A stretch of DNA of 64,000 nucleotides from Streptomyces rubellomurinus (GTDB lineage: Bacteria > Actinomycetota > Actinomycetes > Streptomycetales > Streptomycetaceae), in the NCBI RefSeq assembly GCF_000961885.1, contig NZ_JZKH01000043.1, positions 1 to 64,000 on the forward strand. The letters run 5' to 3'. This document shows, piece by piece, positions 41,540-50,071 of the stretch (position 1 is its first letter; each line of letters begins with the position of its first letter). Both the position numbers and the translations under genes were made by a program. The notes under the pieces were generated by a model. That model was not told the origin of the DNA. It saw nothing but the letters and a program-made list of their open reading frames with translations, and ran no database searches.

Positions 41540-43384
41540 TCAGCCGAGCTTGGTGACGTCCCGGACGGCGCCCTTGTCGGCCGAGGTGGCCATCGCCGCG
41601 TACGCGCGCAGCGCCTGGCTGACCTGGCGGTCGCGGTTCCTCGGCCGGTAGCCGCCCGCCGCCTCCAGCGCGCGGCGGCGCTCGGCGAGGACGTCGTCCG
41701 GCACCTCCAGGGAGATCGTCCGGCCCGGGATGTCGATGGCGATGGTGTCGCCGTCCTCGACCAGGGCGATGGTGCCGCCGGAGGCGGCCTCCGGGGAGGC
41801 GTGGCCGATGGACAGGCCGGAGGTGCCGCCGGAGAAGCGGCCGTCGGTGACCAGCGCGCAGGCCTTGCCGAGGCCGCGGCCCTTGAGGAAGGACGTCGGG
41901 TAGAGCATCTCCTGCATGCCCGGGCCGCCCTTGGGGCCCTCGTAGCGGATGACGACGACGTCGCCCTCCTTGACCCGCTTGGCGAGGATCGCCTCGACCG
42001 CGTCCTCCTGGGACTCGACCACGACGGCCGGGCCGCTGAAGGTCCAGATCGACTCGTCGACACCGGCGGTCTTCACGATGCAGCCGTCCTCGGCGAGGTT
42101 GCCGTACAGCACGGCGAGGCCGCCCTCGACGGAGTAGGCGTGCTCGACACTGCGGATGCAGCCCCTGGCCGCGTCGGTGTCCAGCGACTCCCAGCGCTCG
42201 GACTGGGAGAAGGCCTCGGCGGAGCGGACGCAGCCGGGGGCGGCGTGCCACAGTTCGACGGCCTCGGCGGAGGCCGAACCGCCGCGCACGTCCCAGGTCT
42301 TGAGCCACTCGGCGAGCGAGTCGGCGTGCACCGTGTGGACGTCCTCGTTGAGCAGCCCGCCGCGGTACAGCTCGCCGAGGATGGCGGGGATGCCGCCGGC
42401 CCGGTGGACGTCCTCCATGTAGTACGAGCCGTTGGGCGCGACCTTGGACAGGCAGGGCACCTTGCGGGAGATCGCGTCGATGGCCCGCTGGTCGAAGTCC
42501 AGCTCGGCCTCCTGGGCGGCGGCGAGCAGGTGCAGGATGGTGTTGGTCGAGCCGCCCATGGCGATGTCGAGGGCCATGGCGTTCTCGAAGGCGGCCCGGG
42601 TGGCGATCGCCCGGGGCAGCACGGAGGCGTCGTCGCCGCCGTAGTAGCGGTTCGCGATCTCGACGACCGTCCGCCCGGCGTTCTCGTACAACGCCTTGCG
42701 GGCGGTGTGGGTGGCGAGGACGGAGCCGTTGCCGGGCAGCGAGAGGCCGATCGCCTCGGTGAGGCAGTTCATCGAGTTGGCGGTGAACATGCCGGAGCAC
42801 GAGCCGCAGGTGGGGCAGGCGTTCTCCTCGATGATCGCGATGTCCTCGTCGGAGACGTTCTCGTTGACGGCCTGCGAGATGGCGTCGACCAGGTCGAGCT
42901 TGCGCACGGTGCCGTCGACCAGGGTGGCCTTGCCGGCCTCCATCGGGCCGCCGGAGACGAAGACGGTCGGGATGTTCAGGCGCAGCGCGGCCATCAGCAT
43001 GCCCGGGGTGATCTTGTCGCAGTTGGAGATGCAGATCAGGGCGTCGGCGCAGTGCGCGTTGACCATGTACTCGACGGAGTCGGCGATCAGGTCGCGCGAG
43101 GGCAGCGAGTAGAGCATGCCGCCGTGGCCCATCGCGATGCCGTCGTCGACGGCGATGGTGTTGAACTCGCGCGGGATGCCGCCCGCCCGCTTGATCGCCT
43201 CGGAGACGATCCGGCCGACCGGCTGCAGGTGGGTGTGGCCGGGGACGAACTCGGTGAAGGAGTTGGCGACCGCGATGATCGGCTTGCCGAAGTCCTCGCG
43301 GGCTACGCCGGCGGCCCGAAGGAGCGCGCGGGCGCCCGCCATGTTGCGACCGTGGGTGACCGTACGGGACCTCAGCTCGGGCAC
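41540..43384 (-). CDS. ilvD: Dihydroxy-acid dehydratase
   Basis: A 614-residue iron-sulfur enzyme of branched-chain amino acid and pantothenate precursor synthesis, dehydrating dihydroxy-isovalerate and -methylvalerate to 2-oxo acids. Cluster cysteines are visible in [15 protein letters not shown] and [19 protein letters not shown]; the second signature is [20 protein letters not shown]. The ATG at 43384 gives [20 protein letters not shown]. Length is standard. Monocistronic by appearance, closed by a hairpin. Its product also feeds pantoate formation, relevant to the panCD genes at 59-61 kb. Confidence 0.97.
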   Translation of the reverse strand: MPELRSRTVTHGRNMAGARALLRAAGVAREDFGKPIIAVANSFTEFVPGHTHLQPVGRIVSEAIKRAGGIPREFNTIAVDDGIAMGHGGMLYSLPSRDLIADSVEYMVNAHCADALICISNCDKITPGMLMAALRLNIPTVFVSGGPMEAGKATLVDGTVRKLDLVDAISQAVNENVSDEDIAIIEENACPTCGSCSGMFTANSMNCLTEAIGLSLPGNGSVLATHTARKALYENAGRTVVEIANRYYGGDDASVLPRAIATRAAFENAMALDIAMGGSTNTILHLLAAAQEAELDFDQRAIDAISRKVPCLSKVAPNGSYYMEDVHRAGGIPAILGELYRGGLLNEDVHTVHADSLAEWLKTWDVRGGSASAEAVELWHAAPGCVRSAEAFSQSERWESLDTDAARGCIRSVEHAYSVEGGLAVLYGNLAEDGCIVKTAGVDESIWTFSGPAVVVESQEDAVEAILAKRVKEGDVVVIRYEGPKGGPGMQEMLYPTSFLKGRGLGKACALVTDGRFSGGTSGLSIGHASPEAASGGTIALVEDGDTIAIDIPGRTISLEVPDDVLAERRRALEAAGGYRPRNRDRQVSQALRAYAAMATSADKGAVRDVTKLG

Positions 43385-43513
43385 TGTGCTCCACTCCTTC
43401 GGGGCTCTCGCCGGCGCCCCGCCGGTGGGAGGGTGCGGGGGCCGCTGTAGGTACCGAGCCTACGCCCGCCGTCCGACCGGCGGACGGGCCGTCCGCGATG
43501 CGGGCAGGCGGCG

Positions 43514-44284
43514 TCAGCCCGGTTTGACGGCCACGGTGAGGTCCAGGGCGAACGGCTCGACCACGACGCCGTCCGGGAACTCGGCGAGCATGGCCTCCCG
43601 TTCGGCGGCGAGGATCGGGGCGCGCTCCCCGGGGCCGAGCGAGGCCAGGTAGGAGCGGGAGGTGAGGTCGGTGAGCACGTGCTCGACGGTGACCTGCCGC
43701 ACCCAGCGCAGCACCACGCGTTCGACCCGGAGGCCGGCCGGGGCGAAGTGGCCGGTGTGGCCGCCGATCCCGCCGTAGCCGCGGTACCGGTCCGGCAGGG
43801 CGGCGGCCATCCGCTCGTCCCGGGCCCGGACCCACGGCACGGTCTCGTCGTGCACGTTCCACCAGGCGGCGAGGGCGCCGCCGGGCCGCAGGACCCGGAC
43901 CGCCTCGGGGACGGAGCGCTCGGGGTAGGTCCAGTGGAAGGCCTGGGCGTAGGTGATCAGGTCGGCGGAGCCGTCGTGGAAGGGCAGGTCGTCGCCGGTG
44001 CCGCGGACCAGCGGCAGCGTCGGCGAGGAGGCCGCGAACTGGGCGGCCATGCCGCCGCTGGGCTCGACCGCGACGACCTCCGCGCCCCGGGCGGCCAGCA
44101 GCCGGGTGGCGATGCCGGTGCCGGCGCCGACGTCCAGGACCCTGGCGCCCTTGAGGCCCCGGCCCCAGAGCCGCTCGACCTCGTCGAACAGCTCGCCGGG
44201 GTAGCCGGGGCGGCCCCGGTCGTACTCGGCGGCGACCGCGCCGAAGCTCGCCGCGGCTTCGCGGTAGTCCCGATGGTCCGTCAT
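43514..44284 (-). CDS. Class I SAM-dependent methyltransferase
   Basis: A 256-residue methyltransferase. Motif I VLDVGAGTGIATRLLAARGA, motif II VVAVEPSGGMAAQF, and the ITYAQAFHWTYPERSVPEAV block, followed by RVLRPGGALAAWWNV, typical of the UbiE/yeast Crg1-like group. The YDRGRPGYPGELFDEV start is typical of the same group. Substrate unknown. ATG 44284 follows GGGGGAGAG. It lies 46 bases after the TIM-barrel gene on the same strand. Confidence 0.88.
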   Translation of the reverse strand: MTDHRDYREAAASFGAVAAEYDRGRPGYPGELFDEVERLWGRGLKGARVLDVGAGTGIATRLLAARGAEVVAVEPSGGMAAQFAASSPTLPLVRGTGDDLPFHDGSADLITYAQAFHWTYPERSVPEAVRVLRPGGALAAWWNVHDETVPWVRARDERMAAALPDRYRGYGGIGGHTGHFAPAGLRVERVVLRWVRQVTVEHVLTDLTSRSYLASLGPGERAPILAAEREAMLAEFPDGVVVEPFALDLTVAVKPG

Positions 44285-44329
44285 CTCTCCCCCTCCGCCC
44301 GGCCGTTCGCGTCGGCCCGGGCCCACCGG

Positions 44330-45538
44330 TCAGCGTACGTGCGAGGGGGTGGCGAGGTGCAAGCGGGTGAAGGCCAGCGCCTCCGCCAGGTCGGCCTCGC
44401 GTTCGGCCGGTGAGGCGGCGCGGCGGGTGTTGACCTCCAGCACGACGTGGCCGTCGAAGCCGGTGCGGGCCAGGTGCTCCAGCAGCTCGGCGCAGGGCTG
44501 CTTGCCGCGGCCGGGGATCAGGTGTTCGTCCTTGCCCGAGCCGCTGCCGTCCGCGAGGTGGACGTGCGCCAGCCGGTCGCCCATCCGCTCGACCATGCCG
44601 AAGGCGTCGATCCGGGAGGTGGCGACGTGCGACAGGTCGATGGTGAAGTGCCGGTACTCCTCCTCGGTGACGTCCCAGCCGGGGGCGTAGGCCAGCACCT
44701 CGCGGTCGCGGTAGCGCCACGGGTACATGTTCTCGACGGCGAAGCGGACGTCGGTCTCGCCCGCCATCCGGTTCACGCCCGCCACGAACTCCCGGGCGTA
44801 CTGGCGCTGCCAGCGGAACGGCGGGTGGACGACCACGGCGCTCGCGCCGAGCTTCTCGGCCGCCGCCCGGGCCCGGACCAGCTTGGTCCACGGGTCGGTC
44901 GTCCAGACCCGCTGGGTGATCAGCAGGCAGGGCGCGTGCACGGCCAGGATCGGCAGCTGGTGGGCGTCGGAGAGCCGGCGCAGGGCGTCGACGTCCTGGC
45001 TGACCGGGTCGTTCCAGACCATCACCTCGACCCCGTCGTAGCCGAGCTTGGCGGCCAGCTCGAAGGCGACGGCGGTGCTCGCCGGGTACACCGAGGCGGT
45101 GGAGAGGACCACCTTGGTGTCGGGGATGTGCAGGGCCGGGTGCTGCGGCAGGACGAGGCGGTCGGTGGTGCGCAGCAGCGGCGGGCGGGCGGCCTCGCGC
45201 TTGGCGGCCTTGACCGAGCGCACCGACTGGACGGCGGCCTTGGCGGCGCCGGCGGCCCGGGCGGTGCGGGTCTCGCGGGGGTCGCGGGGGTCCTCGGCGG
45301 ACGTCTTGGCGGTCTGGGTCTTGGTGGCCGCCGCCTTCTTGTCCGCTGCCTTCTTGGGCGCGGCCTTCTTCGCGGTGCGCTGGGCCGCCTTGACGGCCTT
45401 CGCGGCCTTCCCGGCCTGCGCCGCCGTGGCGCCCTTGACCGCCTTGCCGAGCTTGCGGCGCGGGCCGTCCGGCCGCTGCTGCCCGTCCCCGGGAGCGCGG
45501 CCCTCCTGCGTCCCGTCCTCGCCCGCTGGTTGCACCAC
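44330..45538 (-). CDS. Sugar phosphate isomerase/epimerase-like TIM-barrel protein with Lys/Ala-rich N-terminus
   Basis: A 402-residue protein. The last ~260 residues are an AP-endonuclease-2/xylose-isomerase-like TIM barrel: [60 protein letters not shown] and [10 protein letters not shown], with metal-binding Glu/Asp/His residues on successive strands. Residues about 28-115 are a Lys/Ala-rich stretch resembling a histone H1 or nucleoid-protein tail ([20 protein letters not shown]), probably disordered and nucleic acid binding. GTG 45538 (VVQPAGEDG) is the apparent start; the barrel alone could be made from an internal start, but no strong site was seen. Confidence 0.85.
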   Translation of the reverse strand: MVQPAGEDGTQEGRAPGDGQQRPDGPRRKLGKAVKGATAAQAGKAAKAVKAAQRTAKKAAPKKAADKKAAATKTQTAKTSAEDPRDPRETRTARAAGAAKAAVQSVRSVKAAKREAARPPLLRTTDRLVLPQHPALHIPDTKVVLSTASVYPASTAVAFELAAKLGYDGVEVMVWNDPVSQDVDALRRLSDAHQLPILAVHAPCLLITQRVWTTDPWTKLVRARAAAEKLGASAVVVHPPFRWQRQYAREFVAGVNRMAGETDVRFAVENMYPWRYRDREVLAYAPGWDVTEEEYRHFTIDLSHVATSRIDAFGMVERMGDRLAHVHLADGSGSGKDEHLIPGRGKQPCAELLEHLARTGFDGHVVLEVNTRRAASPAEREADLAEALAFTRLHLATPSHVR

Positions 45539-45673
45539 GGGAGACAGCGTATGCGGACCGCGCTGCGAACGGGGAGCCGGTGGCCGGCGGACGGCCGCGA
45601 ACCGGCCGCCGCGGCCGCGGTCCGCCCGCCCGGTCGCCCGCCCGGTCGCCTGCGGCCGGTTCGCCGCTCGTGC

Positions 45674-46636
45674 TCAGCCGGTGAGCGCCGGGGGCTGCCG
45701 GTCGGCGGGGGTGTCCATGTGGTCCAGGCGGCGCAGGATGATGCCCTCGCGCAGCGCCCACGGGCAGACGTCCAGCTCGTCCAGGCCGAACAGGTCCATC
45801 GCGGCGTCGGCGACGATCGCGCCGGCCAGCAGCTGCTTGGCCCGGCCCTCCGAGACGCCCGGGATCTGCGCCCGCTCGGCGACGGTCATCGCGGACAGCC
45901 GGGGCAGCCACGCGGACAGCCCGACCCGGGTGAGCCGGCGGTCCGCGTACGGGCCGGCGTCGGCGGGGGCGGCGCCGGTCATCCGGGCGAGCTGCTTGAA
46001 GGTCTTGGAGGTGGCGACGGCGTGCTGCGGCGGCCCCAGCCGGGTGATCTCGCCGACCACCGTGCCGATCTCGGCCCGGACGTGCCGTCTCAGCTCGCGC
46101 AGCCCGTCCGCGTCGGCGACGTCCCCCGGCAGCCAGCGGGCGGTCAGCCGCCCGGCGCCCAGCGGCAGCGAGCAGGCGACGTCCGGCTGCTCGTCCAGGC
46201 CGGTGGCGATCTCCAGCGAGCCGCCGCCGATGTCCAGGTTGAGCAGCCGGCCGGAGGACCAGCCGAACCAGCGGCGGACGGCCAGGAAGGTGAGCCGGGC
46301 CTCGTCCTGGCCGGACAGCACCCGCAGCTCGATGCCGGTCTCGGCGGCCACCCGGCGCAGCACCTCCTCGCCGTTGGCGGCCTCGCGGACGGCGGAGGTG
46401 GCGAACGGCAGGATGTCGACGACGCCCTTGTCCTCGGCCACCCGCAGCGAGGAGGCGATGTGGCCGACCAGCCGCTCGACGCCGGTTTCGCTGATCGCGC
46501 CGTCCTCGTCGAGCAGTTCGGCCAGGCGCAGCTCGGCCTTGTGCGAGTACGCGGGCAGCGGGGCAGCGCCCGGATGGGCGTCCACCACGAGGAAGTGGAC
46601 CGTGTTGGAACCTACGTCGAGCACACCGAGTCGCAT
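45674..46636 (-). CDS. Ppx/GppA-type exopolyphosphatase/pppGpp phosphohydrolase
   Basis: A 320-residue actin-fold phosphatase. N-terminal phosphate motif [17 protein letters not shown]; second motif [15 protein letters not shown]-terminal [18 protein letters not shown] is typical. It is the short actinobacterial form (as the Ppx proteins of mycobacteria), lacking the C-terminal HD-like domain of E. coli Ppx. It hydrolyses polyphosphate and/or pppGpp, so it touches the stringent response. It lies upstream of the TIM-barrel gene on the same strand. Confidence 0.93.
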   Translation of the reverse strand: MRLGVLDVGSNTVHFLVVDAHPGAAPLPAYSHKAELRLAELLDEDGAISETGVERLVGHIASSLRVAEDKGVVDILPFATSAVREAANGEEVLRRVAAETGIELRVLSGQDEARLTFLAVRRWFGWSSGRLLNLDIGGGSLEIATGLDEQPDVACSLPLGAGRLTARWLPGDVADADGLRELRRHVRAEIGTVVGEITRLGPPQHAVATSKTFKQLARMTGAAPADAGPYADRRLTRVGLSAWLPRLSAMTVAERAQIPGVSEGRAKQLLAGAIVADAAMDLFGLDELDVCPWALREGIILRRLDHMDTPADRQPPALTG

Positions 46637-46703
46637 AACTCTCCAAGTTACGCGATCGGGGGCGGCGGGAGATCGGTTGTGGCGGTATTCGCGCTGGTCC
46701 GGG

Positions 46704-46769
46704 ACCGGTTCCGGTACGGGTTCCGAGCGGATTCCGATCGGGCTCCGGGCGGGTTCCGATCGGTTCGGT
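46704..46769. repeat. Degenerate GGTTCCG-rich repeats upstream of the Ppx/GppA gene
   Basis: Imperfect short repeats built on GGTTCCG and ATTCCGATCGG; the clearest pair is at 46728-46742 and 46751-46765. They fill the 162-bp gap between the phosphodiesterase stop and the phosphatase start. Confidence 0.45.
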
Positions 46770-46798
46770 GGCGGCGGGCGCCCGTTGTCGTCGGGCGG

Positions 46799-47665
46799 TC
46801 AGTGCCCGCGCGCGGAAACCCGGCGCTCGGGCAGGCAGTTCGTGTCCGACCAGTGGCGGGCCTTGCCGGGGGTGTCGGTGATCACGCCGTCCGCGCCGCG
46901 GGCGGCCATGGTCTGCCAGGACTCCTCGTCGTCGACCGTCCAGACGTACACCTCCCGGCCGGCCCGGTGCTCGGCGGCGATCCGGGCCGCGCTCGCCAGC
47001 GGGGTCTCCAGCGCCAGGCCGTGCAGCGGCAGGTCGCCCGGGTTCTCGGCGATCGCGGAGCCCTGGATCAGCACCACCGGCAGGTTGGGGGCGGTGGCGT
47101 GGGCGCGGCGCAGGTGGTCGGCGGAGAAGGAGTACAGGATGACGTGGGCGCCGCTGGCGGCCGCGATCCGGGCGATCCGGGTGACGTCCTCCGGGGTGCG
47201 CTGCCACTTGATCTCCATCAGCAGCGTGGCGTTGCTGCCGCTCAGGCGCTTGAGCAGCTGTTCCAGGGTGGGCACCGGCTCGGGCGAGCCGGGGCCGACC
47301 GTCACCCGCAGCGCGGCGATCTGGGCGGCGGTCAGGTCGGCGACCGCGCCCTTGCCGTTGGTGGTGCGGTCCACGGTCGGGTCGTGCATCAGCACCGGCA
47401 CGCCGTCCCGGGTGGTCTGGACGTCCGTCTCCAACCAGTCCGCGCCCTGGTCGAGGGCCGCCTCGAAGGACGCCATGGTGTTCTCGGGAGCGCTGCGCGG
47501 GGAGCCGCGGTGGCCCACCACCAGCGGGTTGTCGCAGGCCGGCGGGGCGGCCTGCGCGCGGTTGCGCAGCACGGGGCCGTCCACGGGGGCGGCGGCGCAC
47601 CCGGCCACCAGGAACGCGAGCGCGGCGAGGGCGGCCGTCTGGGCGGCGCGGGGCGAGGCGGTCAC
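46799..47665 (-). CDS. Glycerophosphodiester phosphodiesterase, lipoprotein
   Basis: A 288-residue exported GDPD enzyme releasing glycerol 3-phosphate from deacylated phospholipids or teichoic acid. The signal sequence ends in a lipobox (FLVAGCAAAP). Catalytic motifs: VVGHRGSPRSAPENTMASF (HR-x-E), WLETDVQTTRDGVPVLMHDP (E-x-D and His), LLMEIKW, and ADGVITDTPGKAR at the end of the barrel. GTG 47665 is used as start (MTASPRAAQTAAL). Monocistronic by appearance. Confidence 0.93.
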   Translation of the reverse strand: MTASPRAAQTAALAALAFLVAGCAAAPVDGPVLRNRAQAAPPACDNPLVVGHRGSPRSAPENTMASFEAALDQGADWLETDVQTTRDGVPVLMHDPTVDRTTNGKGAVADLTAAQIAALRVTVGPGSPEPVPTLEQLLKRLSGSNATLLMEIKWQRTPEDVTRIARIAAASGAHVILYSFSADHLRRAHATAPNLPVVLIQGSAIAENPGDLPLHGLALETPLASAARIAAEHRAGREVYVWTVDDEESWQTMAARGADGVITDTPGKARHWSDTNCLPERRVSARGH

Positions 47666-47803
47666 GGCTCGGTGGCTCCAGCTCCTGCTCGGGCGGGTTC
47701 GTCGAACTGGTCTGACCGCTCGACGGCACTGTTCGGTTCCCCGGCGGTCCGTCCGGGTCCGGCTCCCTGAGGCACAACGGGCGGGGCCGGCGACCCGGAT
47801 CGA

Positions 47804-49105
47804 TCAGAGCAGCCCGTCCCACAATTGCTCGACGATGACGGCCCACCAGTTCTCCGGATCGTCGAAGACCGTACCGTCCAGCGCCGCCAAAGCACGCTGC
47901 AACCCGTCCACCGCCACTCCGGCGGCCGCCGGATCGAGCCCGCGCAGGCCGGGCAGCCGGTCGGCGAACAGCTCCAGGCAGCGGAGGAAGGAGCGCAGGT
48001 CGGCGTTGCAGTGGCGGGCCGTCGCGTCGTCCGGGTCCACGGCGCGGACGGCGCCGTCCGCCGCGTCCAGGGTCACCAGCGCCCAGCCGTCCGTCCCGAG
48101 CACCACCAGGCCGTCGAGCGCCGCCCGCTCGCGCTCGGCCGCCCGGGTGCCGCGCCCGAGCTCGGCCAGGTGGGCGGCCAGGGCGGGCAACGCGCCGGGC
48201 GGGCGGGACCCGTCCGCGATCGCGGGCACCCCCGGGTGGTACAGCGCGAAGAAGCCCGGGACGGCGACCGGCACGCCCACCGCCCGCAGCAGGGCGGCCG
48301 CCTCACCGGGCAGCCCCGCGCCGGCCACGTCCGCCGGGTCGAAACGCCGCACCCCGGCCGGGCCGAACCGCTCGGCCAGCCGGGCCGCCAGCACCGCGTC
48401 CGGCTCCGCCGGGGGCCGCGTACCGATCGGGGCGCGCGGGAACGGCACCCGGTTGCGGGCCGGGCCGCCGTCCTCCGGCGCGGGCAGCGCCCGCACGGCG
48501 GCGGCCCGGTGGTCGAAGCGCGGACCGTACGGCAGGGTGAACTCCGGCCGGACCTGCGGGAGTTCGGCAGCCAGCGCGTACGCCCAGTAGCCGCCGGGCA
48601 GGGCGCCCACCCGCAGGTCGGTCCGGACGGCCAGCACGTCCTCGGGCGCCACGCCCTGCTCGCGCAGCCACCACCAGCCGCGCAGCGCCGGATGCGGGCG
48701 GCCGGGCGCCGAGCGCAGCGCGAGCGAGCACGGCTCACCGGCGGCGTCCCGGTAGAGCAGCTCGGCCCGGGCGCCCCGGCCGGTGACCGGCGGGAGGGCC
48801 GGGTCGTAGCCGCCCGCGCCCACGAAGTCCCGGTAGAGGGCGACCACTTCGTCCACCGGCACGGACGGCCACACCGTGAACCGCCCGCTCAGCCGGTCCA
48901 CCACCCCACAGGCCGCCCCCACCTCCTCGGGCGCCCGGCGCTCACCCGTCCGCAGATCGACCACCACCGGCACCGGCTCGGCCCACACCACCCAGCCGCA
49001 CTCGAACTCGTACGTACGGACCCGACGCCCCTGCCCGGCCCCCTGCGGCAAACCCCCGTTGACCCACCGGTTCCCCACCTCCACCGCCTGCGCCCACGAG
49101 ATCAC
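47804..49105 (-). CDS. SUKH-4-type immunity protein with N-terminal deaminase-like region
   Basis: A 433-residue cytoplasmic protein. The C-terminal ~220 residues fit SUKH-4 immunity proteins (LARLAERFG start; LDGLVVLGTDGWALVTLDAA near the end; LRSFLRCLELFADRL). The middle (HPALRGWWWLREQGVAPEDV, LPGGYWAYALAAELP, TLPYGPRFDHRAAAV) matches the nucleic-acid/nucleotide-deaminase-like module often fused to SUKH domains in Streptomyces; its usual C-x-L-PGGYC cysteines are absent, so it is probably inactive. The first ~90 residues (SWAQAVEVGNRWVNGG) may be a further immunity-type domain. GTG 49105 is a best guess; GTG 49114 is possible. It lies downstream of the toxin and the palindrome array. Confidence 0.75.
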   Translation of the reverse strand: MISWAQAVEVGNRWVNGGLPQGAGQGRRVRTYEFECGWVVWAEPVPVVVDLRTGERRAPEEVGAACGVVDRLSGRFTVWPSVPVDEVVALYRDFVGAGGYDPALPPVTGRGARAELLYRDAAGEPCSLALRSAPGRPHPALRGWWWLREQGVAPEDVLAVRTDLRVGALPGGYWAYALAAELPQVRPEFTLPYGPRFDHRAAAVRALPAPEDGGPARNRVPFPRAPIGTRPPAEPDAVLAARLAERFGPAGVRRFDPADVAGAGLPGEAAALLRAVGVPVAVPGFFALYHPGVPAIADGSRPPGALPALAAHLAELGRGTRAAERERAALDGLVVLGTDGWALVTLDAADGAVRAVDPDDATARHCNADLRSFLRCLELFADRLPGLRGLDPAAAGVAVDGLQRALAALDGTVFDDPENWWAVIVEQLWDGLL

Positions 49106-49227
49106 CCCACGCACCCCCGTCCCCCAGCCCCGACCCCTCGCCGCGACCCTACGCCCCCACCGGCCCCAGCGATTTCCCGCACAACCGGAGGACACCCCCA
49201 GCACCGAAACGCCGGCCAGCCCGAGGC

Positions 49228-50046
49228 CCGCACGAGAAGTCGGCCCGGCCGACTTCCTGCGCGGCAGCCAGGCAGCTCCGCGCCCAGCACAGACCCACAG
49301 GCCCAAAGGCCCGCACCAAAAGTCGACCCCACCGACTTCCTGCGCGACGGCGACCAACCCGCGCCGGAAGTCCAGCCCAGCAACCTCACCCACGGCAGCT
49401 CGCCTGCACCAGAAGTCGGCCCCACCGACTTCTCGCGCGGCGGCCACGGGGCCGCGCGAAGCTCGGCCCACCCGGCCCGCGCCGCAGCAACCCACCCACG
49501 CAAGCAACCAGACCAAGCGGCATCCCGTACGGCAACTCACCCGCACAGGAAGTCGAACCGGCCGACTTTTGGCGCAGGCGAGCCCACGCGAGGCATCGGG
49601 CCGGGCCACTCCCCGCGCAGCTGAGGGCCACGGGCGCAAAGGCCCGCACGAGAAGTCGGCCGGGCCGACTTCCGGCGCGGCAGCAGCCGGCCCGCAGGGG
49701 ATCTCCGGCCGAGGCACCTTCCCTGCCCGGCACCTCACCCGCACGAGAAGTCGAACCGGCCGACTTTTGGCGCAGCGGCCAGCCCCACCCGTGGTATCGG
49801 GCCGGGTGGCTTCCCGTGCAGGACGAGGCCCGCACGAGAAGTCGGCCGGGCCGACTTCCGGCGCGGCAGCAACCGGCCCACAGGGGATCCCAGGCCGAGG
49901 CACCCTCCCCGCCCCGCAGCTCACCCGCACGAGAAGTCGAACCGGCCGACTTTTGGTGCAGCGGCGAGCCCCACCCGTGACGTCGGGCCGGGTGGCTTCC
50001 CGTGCAGGACGAGGCCCGCAGCGGAAGTCGGTCCCGTCGACTTCTC
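49228..50046. repeat. Array of long palindromes between toxin and immunity genes
   Basis: Nine clear and at least two decayed palindromic units fill the 966-bp gap (49106-50071) between immunity start and toxin stop. Each core is AAGTCG...CGACTT; clear cores are at 49236-49256, 49320-49338, 49412-49432, 49550-49568, 49652-49672, 49748-49766, 49838-49858, 49934-49952 and 50024-50044. Combining copies, the full unit is CCGCACGAGAAGTCG facing CGACTTCTCGTGCGG, about 36 bp. From 49640 on, two unit types (GGCC-centred and AACCGG-centred) alternate every 91-95 bp, forming a 186-bp higher-order tandem repeat. Earlier copies are less regular. No gene is supported within it. Confidence 0.95.
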
Positions 50047-50071
50047 GTGCGGCGGCAACCGGCTCGCTCGG

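Noticed and set aside
40752..47846. 2364-codon minus-strand open frame
   Set aside because: It is an out-of-frame shadow crossing at least seven well-supported genes (ilvD, Ppx/GppA, GDPD and others), with Arg/Gly/Pro composition.
49106..49930. N-terminal extension of the SUKH-4 protein running through the palindrome array
   Set aside because: The frame stays open only because the DNA is GC-rich. It would encode copies of the palindromes (GRLLV and KSAGPTS-type peptides), and comparable peptides appear in other frames and on the other strand.
49228..50046. CRISPR array
   Set aside because: The repeat units vary in sequence, the units themselves are palindromes, and the intervening sequences are themselves repeated at 186 bp rather than unique. 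No cas genes are nearby.
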